Source of the DNA: Candidatus Kryptoniota bacterium
GTDB lineage: Bacteria; Bacteroidota; Ignavibacteria; Kryptoniales; Kryptoniaceae
Length of the DNA: 64,000 nucleotides
Assembly: GCA_938074445.1 (NCBI GenBank)
Contig: CALJEK010000005.1
Location: 1 to 64,000, forward strand
Direction of reading: 5' to 3'
Shown: in pieces, positions 25,849-35,420 of the stretch
Layout of the letters: every line of letters starts with the position of its first letter
Position numbering within the stretch: position 1 is the first letter of the stretch
Translations under genes and position numbers: made by a program
Notes under the pieces: model-generated
Seen by the model: the letters and a program-made list of their open reading frames with translations, nothing else
The model's database searches: none
Told to the model about the DNA's origin: nothing

Positions 25849-28800
25849 TTAATAAGTTGGGATAATTTCTTCCTCTTGAACGATCAATAGCTTCAAGATC
25901 TTAGATGCTCCAATCTCTGGCATATCAATATGAACGATGTAAACTCCACTTGCAACAGGAAGATTATTTTCGTTCCTCAGATTCCATCTCGCAAATTGAG
26001 AATCGTCATCTTTTTGAATTGTCTTCACAAGAACACCAGCAAGATTAAATATTCTTATCGTTGCCTTCTTGGGCAAATGGTTAAATGTTATGTATTTTAT
26101 CAATCTATCTGACTCCATCAGGTTGAAACCATAATATGGGTTTGGAAATGCCTTGATTTTTTCAACATCTTGACGTGCAAGTTGAATATCGCCAACTGTT
26201 GGCTTTTGCGTCGCAAATATAAATGTATCAGCGGGTGAATTCGGATGATTCGCGTATATCTCTAACTCGTCACCACTGCTAAACGCAACATTACCCCTGC
26301 GATTCCAGGTAGCCATATACATAACTGGCAAATCATTGCTAAATATATCCTTCGTTAAATTGGGATCCTCTGTCTCACTATACTCAACATCAAATATAAA
26401 CAACCACTCACGAGGTCCATCATTAGCTGCGATATTATCATATAAATTAAAATCGCCAGGCCAATATTTACCATCCACAAGACCTTTTGCAACATTATTC
26501 TCCAAGAATCCAACAGCAAGTCGCCTTGTTGGATTTGCCTCTATATCATACACAGCAAGCGGGACATTCTTAGCCCCATTCAAACCAAATTCTTGATATG
26601 CATATCCACCAGCTGGATTCTTTATGTATGGTGCAAACTCTGGCTTTGCTGGTGCTACATTAGCTCTACGCATATATCTATACCCAAACGATGCATTTTC
26701 CGGAGTACCCGTAATATTACCATCAGTATCCGTATCAGCAAAAACAATTCTTATATTCCTCAACTTATCTGGAGTGACAACATCACTATGTTCACGACCA
26801 CTTACAAACAGCCCATATGGCGATATATATCCAAACGCACCATTAAATGTGAACAGATGCTCTGGCAAGCCAAAAGCTGTCATAATATCCGCATTCGCCC
26901 ATGTCAACTTTCTCGTTCCCTTTGTCCATGCCCAACCTTTCGGTCCAGGTGGTGGCCCAATAACTTTGACAAATACACCATCAACTATTGGATACGCTTC
27001 ATCTCCAGATTGATTTGTCCCAGTTGCTTTAACCTTATTTTCGTTTACATCAACAATATACCAATTTCCTTCGTTATCAAATCTTACCTGATATGTATGT
27101 CCAGTTGTAATTGACGGATCGACAAGAATTGGGATTACCTCTCCATCACTTTTACCCTTGCGGACCACAGTTAATGTATCACCAACAGCTCCAAAATATC
27201 TTGTTCCTGGTGGCGGTGATTGAGGTGTAACAGCAAGAACAACAGGTGTACTTTCAAGCGTCCTAAATGGAGCAAGTGGATCAGGGTTATAAGCGTAAGT
27301 TGTGACAGCGTAATAATATGTTTGACCGTTCACAAGTGGACGCTGTCGGACATAATCAGTTGTTAAAGCAATGAAACGTCTTATTCCACTGTTACTGCCT
27401 GTTTGAACTGGAACCTGAAGCAAAGCGCCAGTTTTTGGATCTATCGTTCTATCAAGTATTACTGTAACATCATTAACGACATCGTATGTAGCAATCTTTA
27501 TAGCCTCGCTCAGACTGGAGGTTGGTGACGGCAATTGATAAACATTATAACCTTCAAAGATAAATCCAGCGGAGCTAAAACTTTCAATTGCATTGACACT
27601 TCTTAGGTCCCAGCCCCAATTCAAAACAACTTGGCGATCCAACTCAGCCACTTTGACATTGGGAGATGGTGGCGGAGATGGCAGAACGAAGAGATTGTCA
27701 TACGCAAATTGCGCGTATATATCATAATATTTTAAGACCAGAACGCTTGAAAGATTATCAACTCCCATAGCACCTATCAAAGCTACGACTATCTCCGCTG
27801 TATCACCTAAACTTAACTTGAATGGACCAGTAACATTTACTATTCTTCTGTCCCCAGGTGGAATTTCTCTCCCATCAATCCAACCTGTTTTTGTTACTGG
27901 GTCACCTGCAACAGCATATTTCGTAGGATAAACATTTGGGTCTCGAGTAAAAGCACTCCAGAATGGGACAAAACTTGGATACTCAGGTCTCGGCAAACCG
28001 CCTCTCATTAAATTAAACCATTGAGCTGCATTTGTTGGGTCACTTATACCTGTTCCAGCAGCGAAGAAGACAAAAGTTGTAAGTGGATTTTCATTCCAAT
28101 ATTTATATCCTTTCCTCCATTCCAAACCAATTACGGCAGAATCGTTAGGATTTCCAGTATAATAAGCCGGACCTTGCAAGAAATCAAATCCAACGGCCGG
28201 GGCAGGCAATCCTATAGCTTGATATTCAGCGTCAACAGTATTAGCATTATAAACATATCCTAACCCCAAGACAGAATCGCATCCCGCAAGGTCATCAGAA
28301 TATTCTCCAAGGTCTGGGTCTGACCATTTCACTATGTAAACACTATCAATTTTCGAATCTGGTTTAGCCGCAGCTGTCCCTTTATAGATAACCCTAATTT
28401 GTTGAAATATAATGTTATTCAAAGGATTTGAAACAGCATAAGCCCATTCTGTAAGTTGCAACTCAAGTCCAATTGAAGGCGAACCGAAAACTTGCACTCC
28501 GATATCCGATGTTAAGTCATTTGCAACAGCCCACACAGTTTGAGTTGCTCCAGGAATGCCCGGAACATGATCGGGATTATTGGGGTCAAAACCAGGTCCA
28601 TATTTTACTTTATATGCGTCAGGCCCAGTGGTTGTATACCATGGAGCTCCTTTATTAGCAGGCCAATCTTTCCAATCTTTTTCATACTGTTGACGAAGCG
28701 CATCTTCGTCAGCGGGGGTAACATCTTTAAGCGGTTTCATGAAATATTCAGCAGCATCCGCCTTCAAATCCGCCGTCATATAATCCGGGCGAACTCGCCA

Positions 28801-29220
28801 TACTCTTTTAACAGCAGGGTCTTCGCGATTTTCAGCGTTTCCTTTACTTATAATCCTACCAGGTACCATACTTGTCCTATAAAATACCCCTTGGACACGA
28901 AGCACTGGGGATTGCCCATCGTCAACAAGTCCTCCAACCATTAATCCCTCTCTATAGATCATTCCAACCCCACTGCCTCTTGGAAACGTACCATTATATG
29001 AATTTCTAATTAATGGTGGCCACCCAAGACCACCTGGAGATGAAACAACGGATACCCAGCTTGTTATGTTATTTGCATCAATAACCGTTGATGTAACACC
29101 AGCAGATGTTGATTTACCAAAGAAGAATTCTTCGGTTCTCTTTTTCAATGGGTCTTCCCTTGAAACTACCAAGCTGGATATGACAAAAGTTAGCATTAGT
29201 AAAATTGAAAGTTTTTTCAT
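25849..29220 (-). CDS. Large secreted protein with type IX-style C-terminal sorting domain
   Basis: 1123 aa from ATG 29220, chosen because AGGAGG lies just before it and it opens directly into a signal peptide (MKKLSILLMLTFVIS). The open frame extends upstream to 29268, but that overlaps the receptor gene. The body is beta-rich with a fibronectin-like stretch (about 540-690: VVLNWGWDLRSV, QTYYYAVTTYAY). The last ~90 residues (AFPNPYYGFN, IRIFNLAGVLVKTI, VASGVYIVHI, KILKLLIVQEE) match the Por/FlgD-like sorting domain. It is probably exported and surface attached. No catalytic motif seen. Confidence 0.82.
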   Translation of the reverse strand: MKKLSILLMLTFVISSLVVSREDPLKKRTEEFFFGKSTSAGVTSTVIDANNITSWVSVVSSPGGLGWPPLIRNSYNGTFPRGSGVGMIYREGLMVGGLVDDGQSPVLRVQGVFYRTSMVPGRIISKGNAENREDPAVKRVWRVRPDYMTADLKADAAEYFMKPLKDVTPADEDALRQQYEKDWKDWPANKGAPWYTTTGPDAYKVKYGPGFDPNNPDHVPGIPGATQTVWAVANDLTSDIGVQVFGSPSIGLELQLTEWAYAVSNPLNNIIFQQIRVIYKGTAAAKPDSKIDSVYIVKWSDPDLGEYSDDLAGCDSVLGLGYVYNANTVDAEYQAIGLPAPAVGFDFLQGPAYYTGNPNDSAVIGLEWRKGYKYWNENPLTTFVFFAAGTGISDPTNAAQWFNLMRGGLPRPEYPSFVPFWSAFTRDPNVYPTKYAVAGDPVTKTGWIDGREIPPGDRRIVNVTGPFKLSLGDTAEIVVALIGAMGVDNLSSVLVLKYYDIYAQFAYDNLFVLPSPPPSPNVKVAELDRQVVLNWGWDLRSVNAIESFSSAGFIFEGYNVYQLPSPTSSLSEAIKIATYDVVNDVTVILDRTIDPKTGALLQVPVQTGSNSGIRRFIALTTDYVRQRPLVNGQTYYYAVTTYAYNPDPLAPFRTLESTPVVLAVTPQSPPPGTRYFGAVGDTLTVVRKGKSDGEVIPILVDPSITTGHTYQVRFDNEGNWYIVDVNENKVKATGTNQSGDEAYPIVDGVFVKVIGPPPGPKGWAWTKGTRKLTWANADIMTAFGLPEHLFTFNGAFGYISPYGLFVSGREHSDVVTPDKLRNIRIVFADTDTDGNITGTPENASFGYRYMRRANVAPAKPEFAPYIKNPAGGYAYQEFGLNGAKNVPLAVYDIEANPTRRLAVGFLENNVAKGLVDGKYWPGDFNLYDNIAANDGPREWLFIFDVEYSETEDPNLTKDIFSNDLPVMYMATWNRRGNVAFSSGDELEIYANHPNSPADTFIFATQKPTVGDIQLARQDVEKIKAFPNPYYGFNLMESDRLIKYITFNHLPKKATIRIFNLAGVLVKTIQKDDDSQFARWNLRNENNLPVASGVYIVHIDMPEIGASKILKLLIVQEEEIIPTY

Positions 29221-29257
29221 AGCCTTAAACCTCCTGATTATTTTTATTTTTACAGTT

Positions 29258-32200
29258 TCACAACTCAACTTTCACTCCAACCCTCAACTGCCTTGGGGAA
29301 CCAAAGAGGTCTTGCAACACACCATTAAATCTCCACTGATGCTGTCTATTTTCAAGATTAATCGCCTTATAAAGCTCAACATACATAGGACCGAGCTGGT
29401 TAACAAATGTCCCGCTTAAATCAGGATTGGTTAAAAAGCCATCATCATAAGCATTTCCAGTTCTGTAATAGACATTTATCACATTCTTGGTATTGAATAA
29501 ATTCTGGACATAAACATAGAAATTGAAGTTTATCGGACCAATTGAGACCGTCTTATCAACCCTTAAATCAACATTCCATACCCATGGCGTTCGTGATGCA
29601 TTTATAGGCTCAAGTGGATTTCTATTTCTTGGATCCCCATCGTTAAGTATCCCTCCGTCGTCAGCATCCTGTTGAGCTATACCTCCAGTGGCAAGAGTGT
29701 ATGGACGCCCACTATTAAATGTTATTAACAAATTAACTCCAAATCTTTCAAACAATGGACCTCCATCGCCCTTTCCAAAGCGATAATCAATATTTATTGT
29801 TCCCCTATGCGTTTGATTAAAAGTAAGCGGAACAGTTAATGTTGGGGTTCTCTGAGTAATTCCAACCGCTGCCCAAGCACCATTTGCAAATGAATTTGTT
29901 CCGCGCGCATCCTGTAGTGTATAGTTGATTTGTGCTTGAACTCTATTAACTCGCCTAACCCTTAGTGTAAATTCAAGCCCATACACATTCTCAAAGTCGC
30001 CATTCGTATAAACAGCATATTTTAATCCAGCATAAGGTCCACTCGTTATAGGAACAGTTGAAACTTGAAGCTGATTTCTAATATCTTTATAAAATCCCGT
30101 TATATCAAAAGCTGCAAAATCGGTAAACTGCTGCGAAAATCCAATTTCATATTGAGTTGTTTTAATGGGATCTGGGTCAAATGCCAATGGATCAGGTATC
30201 AACTCGATCGATGGCAAGTAAACGCTCCCAGGATAATAGGATAAGCCTGCGTAAAGCGATGTCAAGGCTGGTGGCTGAACAAAAATTCCATACTGTAAAT
30301 GGAATACAGTTCTATCAGTCACAGGGAACGAAAACCCTAACCTCGGTTGCAAATAAGCTCTTGGTTTCCCCTTCTCAAGATCAAGAAGTTTTCTGGTCGT
30401 TAAATCAGCTCTTGGCGCATTTGGATCTTTTAATCTCCAAGCGTCAAAATACATATAATCATATCTTAATCCAGCGTTTATAATTAAATCGCTGAACTCA
30501 ATCTTATCTTGAACATACGCTGAGAAGAAATACGGATGTCTCGGTCCATCCTCGCCAGAATCAACTTTTCTACCAAATCTATCAAACCCATAGTTATTTA
30601 CATAACTTCCAAGTAGCCTATACAAATAGCTTTCACTTCTTGCGGAATCAGGCAATATATGAAAAGCCCTGAATAATCCGCCGGTCCCAATACCGTAATG
30701 CCTGACAGTCCATCTTTGATAACTTGCTCCAATTTTCATTTCGTGATTTCCAACTTGCGATGTCAACGCGAGGTTACCTCCATAATAGCCCTGCTGGAAC
30801 TTGCTATATCCCGCAAATAAGGTTCCAGGTCTATGAAATGCAAATCCATAAAAATCATATGGCGGTGGTCCAACATATCTGCTCACATACTTAAAGCGCT
30901 CTCCATACGCACGAACCACCTGAAGACTATCATCATAAGCCAAAACATTGTCACCGAAAGCTGGTTCATAAGACTTATTTCTGTAATCAAGGAAGCTTAC
31001 AGAAGCCTCCAAAAATGTTTTCGCTGAAATGAAATAAGTTCCCTTCACATTAACAAAAAATTGAGTTAAATCTGTAACTGGCAACCTTTCAAGATTAAAT
31101 ATATTTCTCAAAAAGTTATTACCCCTCGAGCGACTCCAAGTATAAGCCCCTGAAACTCTTAACTGAAGAGGCTTCAAATCAAATGTAAGTGTTCCATTTC
31201 CAGTATATCTATTTACCATCCTTCCTGGTATATTTGCATCATTCCAAGCAACAAGCGCCGAGTCACCCACAGTTCCTCCCCTTCTCCCATTATCCTTCAG
31301 ATATCCAAAATTATAACCCTTGAAGAAGTGTTGAATATAATCCCTGATAAAGTAGTTTTCACCAGCTAAGAAAAACTTGATTCTTTCAGTAAACAACGGA
31401 CCGCTCAAAGTAGCTACTAAATCAGAGTACCCGTATGAATAAGTTCCGAGGAATTTTTTCCCTGGGTAATTTCCAAAATTGTCAGTTTCAAATTGTACAG
31501 ATGTAGAAAATCTTGATTTTCCGGTCTTAAAAACTTGCTGAACAATTCCAGCATTTGCATTTCCAAACTCAGCATTATATCCCCCTGCTTGGACCGAGAT
31601 TTCCTCAAGCGCTTCTGGAATCGTTGTTATAAGACCTCCACCCAAAGCTCTATATCTATCTCTTGATGCAAACGCTCCACCCCTTGCGCCAGTTGCTGCA
31701 CCAAGTATATTGGTCACGCTTGCCCCTTCAATCATATAACCAACTTCATCTGATCTGCTACCTCTAACATATAACGTTCCGTATTGTAAACTCACACCGG
31801 CTTGGAGGGCAAAATAAGCATTTACATCTCTAACTGGCAATTTCTCAACATCTGAGGCAGTAACAACACGAATAGCGTTCGTGGCGGATTTCTCAATCAA
31901 AGGTCTTTCAGCAACAACTTCAACCGCTCTCAACTCTATTGCAGTTGAGGGCAATTCAAAATTTAATTCTCTGGTCAAACCCGCAATAACTTGAACTCCC
32001 GAAATCGTAACAGTTTGATAACCAACATAGGATGCCACGACTGTATATGTCCCCGCGGGGACATTTAAAATCACGTAGTTTCCATTTGCATCAGCTGCAG
32101 CACCAAGCGTTGTCCCTTGAATCACAACTGAAGCCCCAGGAAGTGGTTCCTTTGTTTCCCTATCTACAACCTTACCAGCTATTTTACCATATTGAGCGAA

Positions 32201-32263
32201 CACAAATTGAACAGAGATTAACAAAAATAAAACCGAGATTAAAAATTTAACTTTACCTTTCAT
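29258..32263 (-). CDS. TonB-dependent receptor with CarboxypepD_reg N-terminal domain
   Basis: 1001 aa. After the signal peptide (1-23), a carboxypeptidase-regulatory-like fold (GKIAGKVVDRETKEPLPGAS..., 26-110) precedes a plug domain (ATNAIRVVTASDVEKLPVRD..., about 135-260) and a long beta-barrel. It is the SusC/OmpA-like class of FCB outer-membrane receptors, importing ligand with TonB energy. No SusD gene accompanies it. The ribosome site GGAGGG lies 7-9 nt before the ATG. The ligand is unknown; operon partners are a DUF4397 lipoprotein and a secreted sorting-domain protein. Confidence 0.9.
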   Translation of the reverse strand: MKGKVKFLISVLFLLISVQFVFAQYGKIAGKVVDRETKEPLPGASVVIQGTTLGAAADANGNYVILNVPAGTYTVVASYVGYQTVTISGVQVIAGLTRELNFELPSTAIELRAVEVVAERPLIEKSATNAIRVVTASDVEKLPVRDVNAYFALQAGVSLQYGTLYVRGSRSDEVGYMIEGASVTNILGAATGARGGAFASRDRYRALGGGLITTIPEALEEISVQAGGYNAEFGNANAGIVQQVFKTGKSRFSTSVQFETDNFGNYPGKKFLGTYSYGYSDLVATLSGPLFTERIKFFLAGENYFIRDYIQHFFKGYNFGYLKDNGRRGGTVGDSALVAWNDANIPGRMVNRYTGNGTLTFDLKPLQLRVSGAYTWSRSRGNNFLRNIFNLERLPVTDLTQFFVNVKGTYFISAKTFLEASVSFLDYRNKSYEPAFGDNVLAYDDSLQVVRAYGERFKYVSRYVGPPPYDFYGFAFHRPGTLFAGYSKFQQGYYGGNLALTSQVGNHEMKIGASYQRWTVRHYGIGTGGLFRAFHILPDSARSESYLYRLLGSYVNNYGFDRFGRKVDSGEDGPRHPYFFSAYVQDKIEFSDLIINAGLRYDYMYFDAWRLKDPNAPRADLTTRKLLDLEKGKPRAYLQPRLGFSFPVTDRTVFHLQYGIFVQPPALTSLYAGLSYYPGSVYLPSIELIPDPLAFDPDPIKTTQYEIGFSQQFTDFAAFDITGFYKDIRNQLQVSTVPITSGPYAGLKYAVYTNGDFENVYGLEFTLRVRRVNRVQAQINYTLQDARGTNSFANGAWAAVGITQRTPTLTVPLTFNQTHRGTINIDYRFGKGDGGPLFERFGVNLLITFNSGRPYTLATGGIAQQDADDGGILNDGDPRNRNPLEPINASRTPWVWNVDLRVDKTVSIGPINFNFYVYVQNLFNTKNVINVYYRTGNAYDDGFLTNPDLSGTFVNQLGPMYVELYKAINLENRQHQWRFNGVLQDLFGSPRQLRVGVKVEL

Positions 32264-32277
32264 GGGCTAACCCTCCT

Positions 32278-32946
32278 TTAATCTTCTTGGAAAAATTTTA
32301 TTTTTAAATTTTCTTTTAAATCGTATACAACAACGGAATACCTACCTGCCTTTGATACACCAGAATCCTGCGCTTTTAAGAGCGTATCACTCCCAGAGAT
32401 AACTGTATACTTTACAGGAAAAGATGCAATTGCAAGATAAGGCGTTCCTCCTTTGAAGACAACGTTTGAAAAGGTCGAATCCTTACCACCCCAACTAACA
32501 ATAACTTTTGAAGTCCCGAGATTCGGGCTCAAGTGTAAAAACCTAATCAATGCCTTCCCGCTCGGATATGGCTCATCAAATGTATTACGTACCACAGCAA
32601 ATAAAACACTATCAGACCCCTTCCCAACATAAAAAACAGTGTATTTCTTCTCTGCTTCGAGCGATTTTCTTATCGTATCCCCAGCTTTAAAAACGAAAAC
32701 CCTTGAACCAGCAGGTAAGTTAAGAGAATCTTTATGAATTTCACCAAAAGGAATAGAACTTATCATATCGGAACCATCCACATTAACTTTAATTGTGTCT
32801 CCGGGCTTCAAATTCACAAATTTTACAATAGAACGGTAGTCAACAGGCTGAACCACGGGATTATCAATATTGATACATCCACCCCCTATGATTATAGCTA
32901 TGAAGAAAAGCAAAAAGACACTGAAAACAGTAAATTTAGTTTTCAT
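32278..32946 (-). CDS. DUF4397-domain lipoprotein
   Basis: 222 aa from ATG 32946, set by TTGGAGG six to seven bases upstream. The signal peptide ends in lipobox IGGGC, giving a lipid-anchored N-terminal Cys. Two beta-sandwich-like halves carry the DUF4397 pattern (VKFVNLKPGDTIKVNVDG... and IRFLHLSPNLGTSKVIVSW). It is first in the operon, 15 nt before the TonB receptor gene, the position a SusD-type surface lipoprotein would hold, although it is not a SusD homologue. Confidence 0.8.
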   Translation of the reverse strand: MKTKFTVFSVFLLFFIAIIIGGGCINIDNPVVQPVDYRSIVKFVNLKPGDTIKVNVDGSDMISSIPFGEIHKDSLNLPAGSRVFVFKAGDTIRKSLEAEKKYTVFYVGKGSDSVLFAVVRNTFDEPYPSGKALIRFLHLSPNLGTSKVIVSWGGKDSTFSNVVFKGGTPYLAIASFPVKYTVISGSDTLLKAQDSGVSKAGRYSVVVYDLKENLKIKFFQED

Positions 32947-33079
32947 AGGAACCTCCAATATTTAAAATTTTGATAAATCAATGAACGACAACACAAACAG
33001 AAAAGCAAGAAATCTATCTACTAAAGAGGTGCTTTTGAGAATGAGAATTCAGGTTTTTAAATCTTATGTGCTCTTTATT

Positions 33080-33108
33080 AATATAATACAAAATTTTTAT
33101 TTTGTCAA
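33080..33108 (-). promoter_or_regulatory. Proximal promoter of the surface-protein operon
   Basis: Minus strand TTGACA (33103-33108), 17-base spacer, TATATT (33080-33085). The -35 box is preceded by GCCC, like its upstream twin. Confidence 0.75.
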
Positions 33109-33144
33109 GGGCTTTAAGTTTTTAGAATTCGCGTGCTTTTGCAT

Positions 33145-33173
33145 AATTTAATAAAATAATTTCGCTTTGTCAA
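33145..33173 (-). promoter_or_regulatory. Distal tandem promoter of the surface-protein operon
   Basis: Minus strand TTGACA (33168-33173), 17-base spacer, TAAATT (33145-33150), exactly 65 nt upstream of the proximal promoter. Both share CCTTGACAAA around the -35 box. Confidence 0.65.
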
Positions 33174-33190
33174 GGGTTTTTCAACTTTCA

Positions 33191-33215
33191 CAAACAATTT
33201 ATAAATAATTGTTTG
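33191..33215. promoter_or_regulatory. Inverted repeat, possible operator (CAAACAATT/AATTGTTTG)
   Basis: Perfect 9-bp arms (33191-33199 and 33207-33215) around a 7-base AT centre, 18 nt upstream of the distal -35 box. The symmetry suits a dimeric regulator; no regulator gene is adjacent. Confidence 0.45.
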
Positions 33216-33228
33216 AGCCAACCCGACA

Positions 33229-33244
33229 GTGATTCCCCAATCAC
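33229..33244. promoter_or_regulatory. Inverted repeat GTGATT-CCCC-AATCAC
   Basis: Perfect 6-bp arms (33229-33234, 33239-33244) around CCCC, between the operator-like repeat and mrp. It could be a binding site or an RNA hairpin in either leader. Confidence 0.35.
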
Positions 33245-33326
33245 CGTTACCCTGAAACTTTTTTTATACAAGCATTTTTATTAAGTTTAAAAGCACAAAA
33301 TTTCAAAATAAAAGTAAAATCAGAGA

Positions 33327-34409
33327 ATGAAAAACATTGAAGCGATAACCAATGCCCTTAGAGAAGTTCAAGACCCAGATTTGCATAAAGATATTGTTTC
33401 ACTTGGATTTGTAAAAGATATTCGCGTTGACTCAAATAAAGCATATATCAAAATCGAACTCACAACGCCAGCATGCCCCATAAGAGACAAAATAAAAGAT
33501 GAAGCAATAGAGAAGGTCAAAAAACTTGGCTTTGAAGAAGTCATCGTTGAAATGACGGCGCAAGTTCCAAAACATCTGAGTGCACAAAAAGAAGCGCTCT
33601 TGCCAAACGTTAAAACTACAATTGCAGTTGCAAGTGGAAAAGGTGGTGTTGGCAAATCAACCGTTGCAGTTAACCTTGCGGTTGCCCTTGCACTTGAAGG
33701 TGCCAAAGTCGGCTTAATAGATGCAGATGTTTATGGTCCAAATGTGCCAATTATGTTAGGTGTAAGTGAAAAACCGACACTGACCCCAGATGGTAAAAAG
33801 ATTGAACCAGTTGAAAAATACGGTGTTAAGTTAATTTCAATTGGGTTACTACTTGAGGACCCAGATACTGCTTTGATCTGGCGTGGACCTATAGCAAGTG
33901 GCGCGATAAAACAATTTATGACAGATGTTGAGTGGGGCGAACTTGATTATCTTATCTTTGATCTTCCCCCAGGCACAGGTGATATACAGTTAACGCTTGT
34001 TCAAACGATACCTTTAACGGGTGCAGTGATAGTTACAACCCCGCAAGATGTAGCGCTCGCAGATGTGAAAAAAGCTATAAGAATGTTTCAAAAAGTCAAC
34101 GTCCCTATACTTGGCATAATTGAAAACATGAGCTATTTTATCTGCCCAAACTGTGGGCATAGAGATGACATATTTGATCACGGCGGTGGTAAAAAAGCAA
34201 GCGAAAAATTTAACGTTCCATTCCTCGGTGAGATACCAATTAATACTCGAATAAGAATTAGTGGCGATTCAGGAAAACCAATACCAATTTCTTATCCAGA
34301 AACTGAAGAGGCTAAAATTATAAGAGAGATTGCCCAAAAACTTGCTGCACGCATAAGCATTGTAAGTTTTAAACAACAAGCACTTCCAAAAATCGAGATT
34401 AAATTATGA
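33327..34409 (+). CDS. mrp: Mrp/ApbC-type iron-sulfur cluster carrier ATPase
   Basis: 360 aa. An N-terminal MIP18/DUF59 domain (about 1-80) is fused to a ParA-like P-loop ATPase with the deviant Walker A SGKGGVGKST (about 104-114), YGPNVPIMLG, DLPPGTGD, and the paired cysteines CPNC (about 272-275) that hold a bridging Fe-S cluster in the dimer. It delivers Fe-S clusters to apo-proteins. It overlaps nfu by 4 nt (ATGA), a coupling that supports the Fe-S role. Confidence 0.94.
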   Translation: MKNIEAITNALREVQDPDLHKDIVSLGFVKDIRVDSNKAYIKIELTTPACPIRDKIKDEAIEKVKKLGFEEVIVEMTAQVPKHLSAQKEALLPNVKTTIAVASGKGGVGKSTVAVNLAVALALEGAKVGLIDADVYGPNVPIMLGVSEKPTLTPDGKKIEPVEKYGVKLISIGLLLEDPDTALIWRGPIASGAIKQFMTDVEWGELDYLIFDLPPGTGDIQLTLVQTIPLTGAVIVTTPQDVALADVKKAIRMFQKVNVPILGIIENMSYFICPNCGHRDDIFDHGGGKKASEKFNVPFLGEIPINTRIRISGDSGKPIPISYPETEEAKIIREIAQKLAARISIVSFKQQALPKIEIKL

Positions 34410-34654
34410 GGGATAAAGAGGAGCTAAAAAGACGCGTTTTAAAAGCACTCGAAATTGCAAGACCATATCTCAAAGCCGACGGTGGCGATGTCGAGCTTGT
34501 TGAAATTACTGATGATAACATTGTAAAAGTTAAACTTATCGGCGCCTGCGGTAGTTGTCCTCTTTCAATGATGACGTTAAGAGCTGGGATCGAAAGAATT
34601 ATAATACGCGAAGCTCCAGAAATAAGACGAGTTGAAGCAGTCTTTACATACTAA
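34406..34654 (+). CDS. nfu: NifU C-terminal-domain Fe-S scaffold (Nfu)
   Basis: 82 aa, a stand-alone NifU C-terminal domain. YLKADGGDVELVEI and GACGSCPLSMMTLRAGIE with Cys48-X2-Cys51 are diagnostic; a dimer of this protein binds one 4Fe-4S cluster. It is translated together with mrp. It ends tail-to-tail with pgeF, one base between stops. Confidence 0.95.
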   Translation: MRDKEELKRRVLKALEIARPYLKADGGDVELVEITDDNIVKVKLIGACGSCPLSMMTLRAGIERIIIREAPEIRRVEAVFTY

Positions 34655-34655
34655 T

Positions 34656-35405
34656 TCATCTTAACAAACCAAACAACGCCCACATCCTCCCCGAACTTTC
34701 TCTGTCTCTTCTAAAGGAGTGAAACAATTCCGAATTACATATTGTGCAATGTCTGCTCACCTCTATATTTCTAAAATCTAAACCAGAATTAACAAGTTGC
34801 GAGAATATCTCACCTTTCAAATCAAAGTGATACTTTCCATCTCGCCTAAATCTTAAAAACCTCATATCAAAATATCCTTCAAATTCTTTACTAACCTCAT
34901 AACAGCAAACTGACGCACATGGACCTACAAAAGCAATTAAATCATTAACATCACTTCCAAATTTATCTATCATAAAATCGATCGTTTTCTCAACTATTTT
35001 TTCCTTCGCTCCTCTCCATCCACAGTGAATTAAAGCAATAACTTTAGCAGATTCGTCATAGATATAAACAGGCGCACAATCAGCAACGCTTACAACAAGA
35101 TAAATTCCCTTTTTATCCGTTACAAGAGCATCACAATTCTCATAAATTCCAGGTTTGTCAACATAGCAAATGTTTGAACTATGTATTTGCCGGGGTATGG
35201 CAAGATGATCTCTTGAAATCTCAATTTGTTCAAGCAAGATTTTCCTGTTTTCATTTACCTTTTCTGGCTCGCTATTTTCAGTGAAGCCAACATTAAAAGC
35301 TTCGCTCGAATTAAAATTTTTCTTGGTGCTCATTACCGCGAGAACCTCGTTAAAAGGCTCAAAAATTTTAGGCTTTATTAGATAAACAGGCTCTGCTCTC
35401 ACCAC
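34656..35405 (-). CDS. pgeF: Peptidoglycan editing factor PgeF (YfiH/laccase-domain)
   Basis: 249 aa. The three metal ligands are clear: His75 in RQIHSSN, Cys110 in VADCAPV and His127 in IHCGWRG, followed by FVGPCASVCCYEV. Family members clear L-Ser-containing (non-canonical) peptidoglycan precursors and were earlier called multicopper oxidases. The start is GTG 35405 or the next GTG, with no strong ribosome site. It follows the PLP enzyme by 15 nt in the same direction. Confidence 0.9.
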   Translation of the reverse strand: MVRAEPVYLIKPKIFEPFNEVLAVMSTKKNFNSSEAFNVGFTENSEPEKVNENRKILLEQIEISRDHLAIPRQIHSSNICYVDKPGIYENCDALVTDKKGIYLVVSVADCAPVYIYDESAKVIALIHCGWRGAKEKIVEKTIDFMIDKFGSDVNDLIAFVGPCASVCCYEVSKEFEGYFDMRFLRFRRDGKYHFDLKGEIFSQLVNSGLDFRNIEVSRHCTICNSELFHSFRRDRESSGRMWALFGLLR

Positions 35406-35420
35406 CCCAAAAGAATTTTT

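Larger units (their letters stand above)
32947..33326. other. 380-nt divergent regulatory region
   Basis: No gene seen. It separates the leftward receptor operon from mrp. It holds two tandem consensus promoters reading left, two inverted repeats, and a long AT-rich leader of about 130 nt before the lipoprotein gene. I could not pick a convincing rightward promoter for mrp; its ribosome site is poor (CAGAGA). Confidence 0.7.

Noticed and set aside
26593-27114. A 173-codon rightward open frame inside the large secreted protein gene
   Set aside because: It is antisense to a clear sorting-domain protein gene, has Cys/Trp/Ile-rich composition and no ribosome site.
29221-29268. N-terminal extension of the sorting-domain protein
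   Set aside because: It overlaps the TonB receptor gene end; AGGAGG plus a signal peptide fix the start at 29220.
29258-32263. SusCD polysaccharide-utilisation locus
   Set aside because: No SusD homologue or carbohydrate-active enzyme is next to the receptor; the lipoprotein is DUF4397.
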